The position numbers and the translations under genes were made by a program. Below, one piece after another: positions 1-5,567 of a stretch of 13,227 bases of DNA; position 1 is the stretch's first letter; every line of letters starts with the position of its first letter. The notes under the pieces are model-generated. The model searched no databases. It was not told the origin of the DNA and saw only the letters and a program-made list of their open reading frames with translations. Origin of the DNA: JAANXG01 sp049583715 (GTDB lineage Bacteria; Pseudomonadota; Gammaproteobacteria; Arenicellales; JAANXG01); assembly GCA_049583715.1 (NCBI GenBank), contig JBAUWJ010000248.1, forward strand, positions 1 through 13,227, in the 5' to 3' direction.

Positions 1-127
1 AGCGGACTCGCCGGTTGACGCGCTTGTTTGTCGGGGCGTAACCGGTTAACTCAACGACAAACTAAGCATGTAGAACCAATGAGCGGAGGGCTCGCGGACG
101 CGGGTTCGAGTCCCGCCGCCTCCACCA
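1..127 (+). ncRNA. ssrA: tmRNA 3' end (partial; 5' part outside the window)
   Basis: This is the 3' end of transfer-messenger RNA, which rescues stalled ribosomes by acting first as an alanyl-tRNA and then as a short message that tags the nascent peptide for degradation. The conserved string CTAAGCATGTAG lies at 62-73. A T-arm follows, with stem GCGGG (100-104), loop TTCGAGT (105-111) and stem CCCGC (112-116). The 3' acceptor strand ends with an encoded CCA at 125-127. The 5' acceptor half, the tag-peptide frame and the first pseudoknots would lie upstream of base 1, so the tag cannot be read. No D-arm or anticodon arm of ordinary tRNA precedes the T-arm, which separates this from a plain tRNA gene. 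I see no strong T-tailed terminator just after the CCA. Confidence 0.93.
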
Positions 128-407
128 ATTCAATAGTTAGGGCCAACCCAAGGCGGCCTCTTTATTTCGAGACGGCAGCCGAGGACGCCAGGCTCGCAGT
201 GGCGGACGATCTTGAGCAAGAGACCAGGCGTCCGCCGTGGCACCGGAGACAACCGGCGACGTGGAGACCCGAAGGAATCACCCGGGGCGGATCCGAGTCC
301 TCCGCTATCACGCGCTTCAGGTTACCCAGGCCCCGCTCCCCTCAGCCCCGCCCATCTGCGGGAGCGATGGGGTCATCCGGGATCGGTAGCCACTTGGATG
401 GGGCGTG

Positions 408-440
408 GTCGTTGTGTCTTTCAGCAGGAAGTACAACGAC
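408..440 (+). other. stem-loop candidate upstream of the exported-protein gene
   Basis: GTCGTTGT (408-415) pairs perfectly with ACAACGAC (433-440). Inside, CTTTC (418-422) can pair with GGAAG (427-431) around an AGCA loop, giving a long, slightly bulged hairpin. No T-run follows, so it does not look like a terminator. If transcribed it would sit about 240 bases before the start codon at 680. Confidence 0.4.
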
Positions 441-494
441 GTCACGATGATCCCTGCAGAAGACCAGCAGCTAAGTCACCCTTGCTCTGCCCGT

Positions 495-522
495 CGAGCC
501 CACGGCTCGGGTGGCGATTTTT
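495..522 (+). terminator. terminator-like hairpin with a distal T-run
   Basis: CGAGCC (495-500) and GGCTCG (504-509) form a perfect six-base-pair stem with a CAC loop. Five T residues occur at 518-522. Eight bases separate stem and T-run, which is longer than in a classic intrinsic terminator. It could be a weak terminator of transcription from the ssrA side or an attenuator for the gene at 680. Confidence 0.3.
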
Positions 523-679
523 CAGCAGGCCGCATCTGTCGCCATTCGTCAAGCACGGTCGCACACAGAGGGCCGCCCTTTCCCGGGCATCGGCCATGGT
601 CCTGAAGTGGGAGCGGAACTTCCCACCCGGCCGGTGGTCGACTCCTCTATTACAAAACAGATAACCGCCAGGAGGCACC

Positions 680-1303
680 ATGAAGAAGAAAAGGCGTTCC
701 TCTATATCCCACGCTCTCAATCCCGGTACGGCCCCGTCCGACCCTGATCGAGCCACTTCCAGCGCAAGACGCCGACTCCTGTCGGCTATGGTTCTCGGCG
801 GTGCCGGCATAGCACGTGCGTCCGTGCCATATAGCTGGTCTACCCCGGTCGTGGAATCAGTCCTCCTTCCCGCCCACGCGAGTGCATCCTGCACGAATAC
901 GCCATTGACCACCACCAAGGTCTTTTCCCTGGTATGCGGGGCCAACGATGTGAGCTATTTCGGCGTCTACACGCTATCCTACGACTCCAGTACTTGCCTG
1001 ATTTCAGACTCAGTAGACATTTACGACCATTTGGTGAAGTTCCCGCCTCCCGCGTGTTTTGGAATCCGCTACAAGATCCTTGATACCGGCCAGACGTTTG
1101 TGGTCCGTATAGTCGACGGCAGTCATAATGACTTCGTGCCACCGCTCACCCTCTCCCCTTGCAGTGAAGTCACGACGCCATTTACCCACCCCTTTGCGTT
1201 CAACTTCAGCTGCGGTGGCGTCGACTACCATGCCACGGGGTCCATCAACTACGATGGAACTACTCTGTCCCTCGACAACTTCACCGTGGAGCTCGCAGCG
1301 TAG
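680..1303 (+). CDS. exported protein with Tat-like leader and LPAHA motif, function unknown
   Basis: This encodes a 207-residue protein I cannot assign to a named function. A strong Shine-Dalgarno AGGAGG lies at 670-675, four bases before the ATG, so the start is well supported. The N-terminus is basic (KKKRR). ARRRLL (29-34) then leads into a short hydrophobic stretch (about 34-48), which resembles a twin-arginine leader. Residues 52-67 read SWSTPVVESVLLPAHA. From memory, a W-x-x-PVV-x-SV-x-LPAHA pattern follows such leaders in other uncharacterised secreted proteins, but I could not check this. The mature part is rich in Thr, Ser, Asp and aromatic residues and has six Cys (71, 86, 106, 126, 161, 178), an even number that fits up to three disulfides outside the cytoplasm. 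No transmembrane segment follows the leader. It stands alone on its strand, so no partner can be inferred. Confidence 0.85.
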   Translation: MKKKRRSSISHALNPGTAPSDPDRATSSARRRLLSAMVLGGAGIARASVPYSWSTPVVESVLLPAHASASCTNTPLTTTKVFSLVCGANDVSYFGVYTLSYDSSTCLISDSVDIYDHLVKFPPPACFGIRYKILDTGQTFVVRIVDGSHNDFVPPLTLSPCSEVTTPFTHPFAFNFSCGGVDYHATGSINYDGTTLSLDNFTVELAA

Positions 1304-1375
1304 ACACCGATACTGGTTTCTCATCAGCACATGATCGGAAAGCAATCCCGCACATCGGACTTAGGGGATCGTAGC

Positions 1376-1417
1376 GAGGCAGGCGGCCTGCTTCACACAA
1401 TGGCGAGACCATTTTTT
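1376..1417 (+). terminator. probable terminator after the exported-protein gene
   Basis: Two adjacent hairpins lie 73 bases past the stop. GAGGCAGG (1376-1383) pairs with CCTGCTTC (1387-1394) with one G-T wobble. AATGG (1399-1403) pairs with CCATT (1409-1413) and runs into six T residues (1412-1417). The second hairpin has the layout of an intrinsic terminator but a short, weak stem. Confidence 0.4.
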
Positions 1418-1432
1418 CGATCTTTTCTGGGC

Positions 1433-1450
1433 GAATAGTGGTGACTATTC
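1433..1450. other. perfect inverted repeat, 7-bp arms
   Basis: GAATAGT (1433-1439) and ACTATTC (1444-1450) are perfect inverted arms around GGTG. The repeat lies between the terminator-like hairpins and the end of arfB. It could be part of a bidirectional terminator or a protein-binding site. No gene starts close by. Confidence 0.3.
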
Positions 1451-1589
1451 AACGAGAAAGTTCGGGACAATGGGCCGATTTCCCCCGACGCAGTAGATCC
1501 ATCCTAAGTCCGACAGGCTGCCAGGGCCGTGCCTCTACCCGGGGTGAGAAAGAGACGCGATGGTGTGGCCTCAATGACTCAACCCAGCC

Positions 1590-2024
1590 TCACTCCCTCG
1601 AAGGCTCGACCTTCCTGCGCAAAGCCTTGGCCCGAGCCCGCCTGGTTTTGCCCTCCAGGCGCTTCTCCCGAGCAGTCCGGCTGGGATGCGTCGGGATCCG
1701 CTTCTTCCGGACACGCCCGGCATCCTGCACCAGCTCACATAGACGCTCCAACGCCGCCTCGCGGTTCTTCTCCTGGTTCCTGAAGCTCTGCGCCTTGATG
1801 ACGACGACGCCGTCCTGACTGATGCGCCGATCGGAGCGGCGCAAAAGGCGGGTCTTGTAGAAATCCGGCAGGGACGAGTGCCGGATGTCGAAACGAAGCT
1901 GGATGGCCGTGGCGGCCTTGTTGACGTGCTGTCCTCCCGGACCCTGGGCCCGTATCGCCGTGAGCTGGATCTCTGACAATGGGATTCGAACCCGTTGCGA
2001 GACTTCAAGGCTGGTTGGTTCCAC
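1590..2024 (-). CDS. arfB: peptidyl-tRNA hydrolase ArfB, alternative ribosome rescue factor
   Basis: ArfB (YaeJ) enters stalled ribosomes that lack mRNA in the entry channel and hydrolyses peptidyl-tRNA, without needing a stop codon or tmRNA. The 144-residue protein matches the family in length and order. A compact catalytic domain carries IRAQGPGGQHVNK at about 24-36 with the GGQ triplet at 30-32, followed by TAIQLRFDIRHSSLP and an extended C-terminal tail rich in Arg and Lys (about 105-144). In this family the tail occupies the empty mRNA channel. Class I release factors share the GGQ but are much longer and carry stop-codon recognition domains, absent here. The start is GTG at 2024. A purine-rich AGAGGAAGG sits six bases upstream on the minus strand, and no ATG is available nearby. 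It is a single-gene unit, transcribed towards ssrA, itself a rescue gene. Confidence 0.95.
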   Translation of the reverse strand: MEPTSLEVSQRVRIPLSEIQLTAIRAQGPGGQHVNKAATAIQLRFDIRHSSLPDFYKTRLLRRSDRRISQDGVVVIKAQSFRNQEKNREAALERLCELVQDAGRVRKKRIPTHPSRTAREKRLEGKTRRARAKALRRKVEPSRE

Positions 2025-2442
2025 AAGCCTTCCTCTCGGGTATTGTCATCGACTCGGTGCTCCTCCCATCAGATCGAATCGAGTCGAGGACAGACGGCTG
2101 CCTCCGAACGCTTATCCTGCCATAAGACAGAATCCGAGGGCACAGGGTCAGGACAGAACCTTTATATGTTCGAATGGTCATTTGAAAGCGTGCTGATCCA
2201 TGGTCAGTATCGTAAAGGCGTGCTCGACGCTCAAGAGCGGTCATCTGAAAGCAAACGCTGGCCTCGGCGTAAACAGGAGACCGGATATATCCACCGAATT
2301 ACGCACCGTCTTCCTGCCGGCGCAGCGGTGATCGGTGCGGCCTCGGCGCGCAGACGGTCTGATCCAATTGGATATCCATGAATTCAGGATTTGATTTGTC
2401 GTTTCCATCTATCCTCTTCCCTTCTCCTGGCAGTGTTGAGGA
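2025..2442. other. gene-poor region between arfB and the aldo/keto reductase
   Basis: I see no convincing gene here. The arfB side (2025-2090) holds the Shine-Dalgarno and an inverted repeat. The middle is less GC-rich than its surroundings (around 2155-2215) and has an imperfect direct repeat, GGTCATTTGAAAGC (2176-2189) and GGTCATCTGAAAGC (2239-2252). The rest lies downstream of the reductase. The open frames across it have unlikely composition and no start signal. It may contain remnants of a decayed element, but I recognise none. Confidence 0.45.
2049..2087 (-). promoter_or_regulatory. inverted repeat in the arfB leader
   Basis: TCGACTCG (2049-2056) and CGAGTCGA (2080-2087) are perfect eight-base inverted arms with a 23-base loop. 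They lie 25 bases upstream of the arfB GTG and end before the Shine-Dalgarno. The repeat could be an operator or a leader hairpin; nothing else supports a specific mechanism. Confidence 0.3.
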
Positions 2443-3309
2443 CTACGCATCCTCGAGCTGGTTGATCGCCTGGAACTCCCAGCCGTTGAGCTCGAGGTCG
2501 ACGGCCTGGACGCTGGAGCGGACGCTCTCGATCCGGGACGCCCCGGGGATCGGGAGCACCTGCGGCGGGCTCTGCGCCAGGTGCCACGCAAGGACGACCT
2601 GATAGGGACTGGTGCCGTGCTCTTCGGCGATCTTCGACAACACCTCGTTCTCGGCAGTATGGCGGTGGCCGCGGTGCCCACCGACCGTGCTGTATGGCAA
2701 GTACGACAACTTGTTCTCGCCGCACAGCTCCAGGACACCCGCGGAAAAGTAATCTCTCTTGCAAAACGGGTTGGCGCGGTTTTGAATCGTCTCGATGCGC
2801 GTCACCGCCAGAGCCCTTCGCGCCTGTTCTCTGGAAACGTTGGAGATCCCGATGTGCCGGATCTTGCCGTCTTCCTGCAAACGTACCAGCGCGCCGACGG
2901 ATTCCTCGAGCTGCACCTCGGGATCCGGGGCGTGAAGCTGGTAGAGGAAGATGGTTTCCACGCCCAGATCCCTCAGGCTCTGCTCGCAGGACCGCCTCAA
3001 GTGCTCCGGCCGGCCGTCCGTCACCCAGCGGCCGCCCGGGCGCTTCAGCCCACCCTTGGTGGCGATGCAGACCTCCGATCCCGGACGCTGGCTCAGTGCT
3101 TTGCGGATGAGCCTCTCGTTGTGCCCGATATCGCGATCGTCGATGCAATAGACGTTCGCCGTATCCACGAGCTGAATCCCGGATTCGAAAGCCGCGTGCA
3201 GCACGGCGATGGCGCTTTTCTCGTCCGGGCGGTCCTCCAGGGACAGGGGCATGGCACCCAGGCCCACGGGGAAAACCGATATTCCAGTGTTGCCTATTTC
3301 GCGTTTCAT
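2443..3309 (-). CDS. aldo/keto reductase
   Basis: This is a cytoplasmic NAD(P)H-dependent oxidoreductase of the aldo/keto reductase superfamily, which reduces aldehydes or ketones to alcohols. The 288 residues fit a typical single (beta/alpha)8 barrel. All four catalytic residues of the family are visible: Asp49 and Tyr54 in LVDTANVY, Lys85 in IATKGG and His126 in YQLHAPDP. The cofactor phosphate-binding loop near the C-terminus is recognisable as IPGASRIESVR (254-264). The N-terminal REIGNTGISVFPVGLGAMPL is characteristic of the bacterial YajO/YghZ-like branch. The ATG at 3309 is chosen because this conserved beginning starts there; the Shine-Dalgarno is poor. The gene lies 65 bases downstream of the Mth938-domain gene on the same strand, so co-transcription is likely. 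The substrate cannot be told from sequence. Confidence 0.93.
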   Translation of the reverse strand: MKREIGNTGISVFPVGLGAMPLSLEDRPDEKSAIAVLHAAFESGIQLVDTANVYCIDDRDIGHNERLIRKALSQRPGSEVCIATKGGLKRPGGRWVTDGRPEHLRRSCEQSLRDLGVETIFLYQLHAPDPEVQLEESVGALVRLQEDGKIRHIGISNVSREQARRALAVTRIETIQNRANPFCKRDYFSAGVLELCGENKLSYLPYSTVGGHRGHRHTAENEVLSKIAEEHGTSPYQVVLAWHLAQSPPQVLPIPGASRIESVRSSVQAVDLELNGWEFQAINQLEDA

Positions 3310-3352
3310 GTCCGAATCGAAGTCATGGTGAAGAGCCCGGTAAGAGCTTCAA

Positions 3353-3367
3353 GGCACCCGGGGTGCC
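3353..3367 (-). other. hairpin between the Mth938 gene and the reductase
   Basis: GGCACC (3353-3358) and GGTGCC (3362-3367) form a perfect six-base-pair stem with a three-base loop, just after the Mth938 stop. On the minus strand it is followed by only a mixed T-rich stretch. It may be a partial terminator or an mRNA processing site between the two genes. Confidence 0.3.
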
Positions 3368-3374
3368 GTATCGA

Positions 3375-3743
3375 TCAACAGGTGGAATGGAACAAGCCAC
3401 CCACGGGTCGGCCCGCGGCCAGCCGGTTGTAGTGCTCCACCGCCCGGATGGTCTCCTCGAGGTAGACCTCCACCCCGGCCTGCTCCAGCAGGGCGCGTGT
3501 CTGCGGCATGGTATGCAGCATTTTCAGCATGCCGCGGGACAGCACGATCACCCGTGCGCCGTGGTCCAGCAACTCCTCCACGTCTGCCGGTTGAATGCCC
3601 GGGCGGTGGTGGGTGCCGGTCTCGGACCAGTCCCACGGTCGGCCTCCGCCGGGCCACAGCTTGAAATCCTTGCCCGGCACCAGACCCTCGACCTCCATTC
3701 GTCCCCAGGAGATGGCTGTTACGGATGGTGATCGAGGGCTCAT
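3375..3743 (-). CDS. Mth938-like (DUF498) domain protein
   Basis: This is a small cytoplasmic protein of 122 residues made of one Mth938-like domain (DUF498/NDUFAF3 family). Eukaryotic members such as NDUFAF3 help assemble respiratory complex I; the role of free-standing bacterial members is not established. Recognisable family features are ISWGRMEVEGL near the N-terminus, a W-rich LWPGGGRPWDWSETGTHH (29-46), then VIVLSRGML and the ending HYNRLAAGRPVGGLFHSTC. A longer frame is open back to 3878, but those extra residues show no family likeness. The ATG at 3743 gives the normal family length and lies about 25 bases after a likely transcription start (TATAAT at 3775-3780). The Shine-Dalgarno is weak. 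It is probably co-transcribed with the aldo/keto reductase that follows 65 bases later. Confidence 0.87.
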   Translation of the reverse strand: MSPRSPSVTAISWGRMEVEGLVPGKDFKLWPGGGRPWDWSETGTHHRPGIQPADVEELLDHGARVIVLSRGMLKMLHTMPQTRALLEQAGVEVYLEETIRAVEHYNRLAAGRPVGGLFHSTC

Positions 3744-3774
3744 GGCGATGCGGGCGGACGCGGCTTGAACGGAG

Positions 3775-3780
3775 ATTATA
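3775..3780 (-). promoter_or_regulatory. -10 element (TATAAT) for the Mth938 gene
   Basis: The minus strand carries an exact TATAAT here, with no good -35 hexamer at 16-18 bases. A start about seven bases downstream would give a leader near 25 bases before the ATG at 3743, which supports that start. Confidence 0.4.
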
Positions 3781-3827
3781 ACGCACGGGGTCTGGCTTCG
3801 GGGAATGGAAACCGCATGCAAAATATC

Positions 3828-3857
3828 TTGTATCCTATTGATAGAATTGCATAAAAT
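3828..3857 (+). promoter_or_regulatory. possible promoter for the gene at 3973
   Basis: TTGTAT (3828-3833) and TAAAAT (3852-3857) are separated by 18 bases within a markedly AT-rich island (about 3818-3860). The -10 matches consensus at five of six positions and the -35 at three of six. It would give a leader of roughly 110 bases. Confidence 0.35.
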
Positions 3858-3972
3858 GGCTCTTGTCGATGATCTCACTGCCTGCGCCCGCTGTCTTGGG
3901 CGCCGTCTCGTGGCATGCAGACCGGGGATACTCGATACGAATGAGCATCGGAGACTTTAAGGAGTTCTCGAG

Positions 3973-4668
3973 ATGGGAAGCAACGGTTCACAAGTGGCAG
4001 GCCGAGTCAGCGGCGCCTACAAGGGTATCGAGGGTTTCTACGTACTCAACCCCCAGGGAGAACTGGGCTATTTTTCCGAGGACGGCCAGAGACTGGTGCG
4101 CGAGTCCTTCGACAATGCGGACCCGACGCCCGGTTCACCGGATCCGGACAAGATTGAGAGCTTCAACTCGGAGCTTCGTCGTTCCTCGGAGAGCTTCCCA
4201 CCCGGTGAGGACAAGGAGCTCGGCTATCTGCTCCCCGTCGATGACGAGCACCTCTGGAACACCGCTACCCTCATTCTCCACGAGCACATCGCCAAGGAGC
4301 TCAAGGATGCCTTCGACCGGGACATCAAGCTCGGCCGGATGAGCCTGGCGGAAGGGGACCGGAAGATCCGTGACATCGCCCTGGAACGAGGCCTGCACCG
4401 GGGATTCGAGGACCTGCTCAACCATGTCGGATCGTTCGGAACGCACACGTTCTTTCCCGTGCTCTATTTCCGGCCGAGTCAGGGCCTCGAGCCTTCCGGG
4501 AAGGCCACGCAACCGTTTCGCGTGCTCAATCTGTTGTCCTTGATCCAGGGCACCGGCCGGTTCTCCGACCTGTTGGCCAGGATGCGGGAGAACCTCCAGG
4601 AGCGCGGTGCACTGAACCAGGCCTCCAGGCTCGAGCATCGATTCACGCTCCAGGACGAGGTCGACTGA
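3973..4668 (+). CDS. hypothetical cytoplasmic protein, 231 residues
   Basis: I do not recognise this protein. It has a textbook TAAGGAG (3958-3964) eight bases before the ATG, and its product is acidic and evenly composed, so it is very likely real. There is no signal peptide or membrane segment. The first 80 residues are rich in Gly, Ser, Asp and Glu (SGAYKGIEGFYVLNPQGELG at 13-32) and look partly disordered. The middle (about 88-155) is rich in charged, helix-forming residues, including HLWNTATLILHEHIAKELKD and a run around RMSLAEGDRKIRDIALERG. A hydrophobic patch follows, THTFFPVLYFRPSQG, then FRVLNLLSLIQGTGRFSDLL. Several His residues occur in the helical part, but no metal site can be claimed. 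It stands alone on its strand and converges with the hydratase gene, with 17 bases between the stops. Confidence 0.85.
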   Translation: MGSNGSQVAGRVSGAYKGIEGFYVLNPQGELGYFSEDGQRLVRESFDNADPTPGSPDPDKIESFNSELRRSSESFPPGEDKELGYLLPVDDEHLWNTATLILHEHIAKELKDAFDRDIKLGRMSLAEGDRKIRDIALERGLHRGFEDLLNHVGSFGTHTFFPVLYFRPSQGLEPSGKATQPFRVLNLLSLIQGTGRFSDLLARMRENLQERGALNQASRLEHRFTLQDEVD

Positions 4669-4676
4669 GCACGCAT

Positions 4677-4688
4677 TGAGCGCGCTCA
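4677..4688. other. palindrome between convergent genes
   Basis: TGAGCGCGCTCA is a perfect 12-base palindrome between the stop at 4668 and the hydratase gene; its last three bases are the hydratase stop codon. Neither side has a T-run, so it is at best a weak bidirectional terminator. Confidence 0.25.
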
Positions 4689-5489
4689 CTCTCCCTTGAA
4701 TCTCGGCTCGCGTTTCTCGAAGAAGGCGTTGGTGCCCTCGAGGTTGTCGCGGGTCATCGCCGTCTGCACCAGGGCCTCCGTCTCGAAGTTGAGCGCGGCT
4801 TCCAGCGAGGATTCCAGCGCCGCGTCGAGCATCACCTTGTGAAGCTGCACGGCCACCGGGGCGCGTGAGGCGATCCGCCGCGCCAGCGTCAAGGCCTCCG
4901 TACGCTCCTCGCCGGCTTCCACAATGCGGTTCACGAGGCCGATGCGGTGCGCCTCCTGCGCATCGATGAGCTCACCGGTGTAGGCCAGCTCGCGGGCCCG
5001 GGCAAGCCCGACCTTGCGGGGCATGTAGTACGTACCACCGTTGGTGATGGTCACGCCGATGTTGACCTCTGGAAAACCGAATCGGGCGTCCTTCGCGGCC
5101 ACCACGAGATCACAGGCGAATACGAGCTCGCAGCCCGCGCCGACGGCATATCCCTGCACGGCCGCGATGACCGGGAAACGGGCGGCGCGAATCAGCCGCG
5201 TGCTGTCTTGAAGGTGCTTCTGCCATTCCCTGAGCTGTGCCGGTTTCAGCCTGCCGGACTCGATGTCCCGATTATGCTCCCGGATCTCCGCGACATCGTG
5301 TCCTGCCAGGAACGACCGCCCCTCACCGGCGATCACCAGGCAGCGGACCTCCCGGTCCTCGTTCAACTCCGTGAGCCTGCGGCCCATGAGCGCCCAGGTC
5401 TCGATGGTCATCGCATTGAGTCGATCCGGGCGATTGAACACGAGCCAGGCGATGTGGCCATCCCGGCGGACGATGATGCGGTCAGTCAT
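4686..5489 (-). CDS. enoyl-CoA hydratase/isomerase (crotonase family)
   Basis: This is a cytoplasmic crotonase-fold enzyme, expected to add water across the double bond of an enoyl-CoA. The 267-residue length is normal. NRPDRLNAM (19-27) is the usual N-terminal signature. SFLAGHDVAEI (59-69) corresponds to the first oxyanion-hole segment. VQGYAVGAGCELVFACD (111-127) carries Glu121 and FGFPEVNIGV (137-146) carries Glu141, aligning with the two catalytic glutamates (144 and 164) of rat enoyl-CoA hydratase. Because both are present, hydratase activity is more likely than a dehalogenase or decarboxylase variant. The gene starts 78 bases after the end of the acyl-CoA ligase gene on the same strand, so the two are probably one transcript acting on the same acyl chain. 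The start at 5489 gives the standard family beginning. Confidence 0.93.
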   Translation of the reverse strand: MTDRIIVRRDGHIAWLVFNRPDRLNAMTIETWALMGRRLTELNEDREVRCLVIAGEGRSFLAGHDVAEIREHNRDIESGRLKPAQLREWQKHLQDSTRLIRAARFPVIAAVQGYAVGAGCELVFACDLVVAAKDARFGFPEVNIGVTITNGGTYYMPRKVGLARARELAYTGELIDAQEAHRIGLVNRIVEAGEERTEALTLARRIASRAPVAVQLHKVMLDAALESSLEAALNFETEALVQTAMTRDNLEGTNAFFEKREPRFKGE

Positions 5490-5567
5490 GATCTGCTCCG
5501 ATTTGTGGTGGCGTTGGGAAGGCGGGCGGGACCGGCCTCTGAGCTCCCGCCGCGGCCTGCGGGGAGC

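Larger units (their letters stand above)
128..679. other. gene-poor, structured region between ssrA and the exported-protein gene
   Basis: There is no convincing gene in these 552 bases. The open frames that cross it are short, rich in Arg, Pro and Ser, mutually overlapping and partly run over the tmRNA, so I treat them as chance. The stretch contains several inverted repeats, listed separately (408-440 and 495-522), and a weaker GTGGGA/TCCCAC stem at 607-626. The decamer TTTCAGCAGG occurs twice (419-428 and 520-529). It could hold the promoter and a long leader of the gene at 680, an unrecognised small RNA, or remnants of an integration event at ssrA. I could not match it to a riboswitch class I know. 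Confidence 0.5.

Noticed and set aside
28..450. Open plus-strand frames running over the tmRNA end and the following region.
   Set aside because: They cover a structural RNA, have low-complexity composition and no ribosome binding site.
1981..1994. A tRNA T-arm-like string on the minus strand (CGGGTTCGAATCCC), differing by one base from 101-114 of the tmRNA and inverted relative to it.
   Set aside because: It falls inside arfB where the codons spell the conserved family N-terminus (RVRIP), no other tRNA part is present, and a 14-base near-match is expected by chance in this setting. It is not strong enough to call an attachment site.
3744..3878. An N-terminal extension of the Mth938 protein up to 3878.
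   Set aside because: The extra 45 residues lack family likeness and would begin upstream of the exact TATAAT at 3775-3780. The ATG at 3743 gives normal length.
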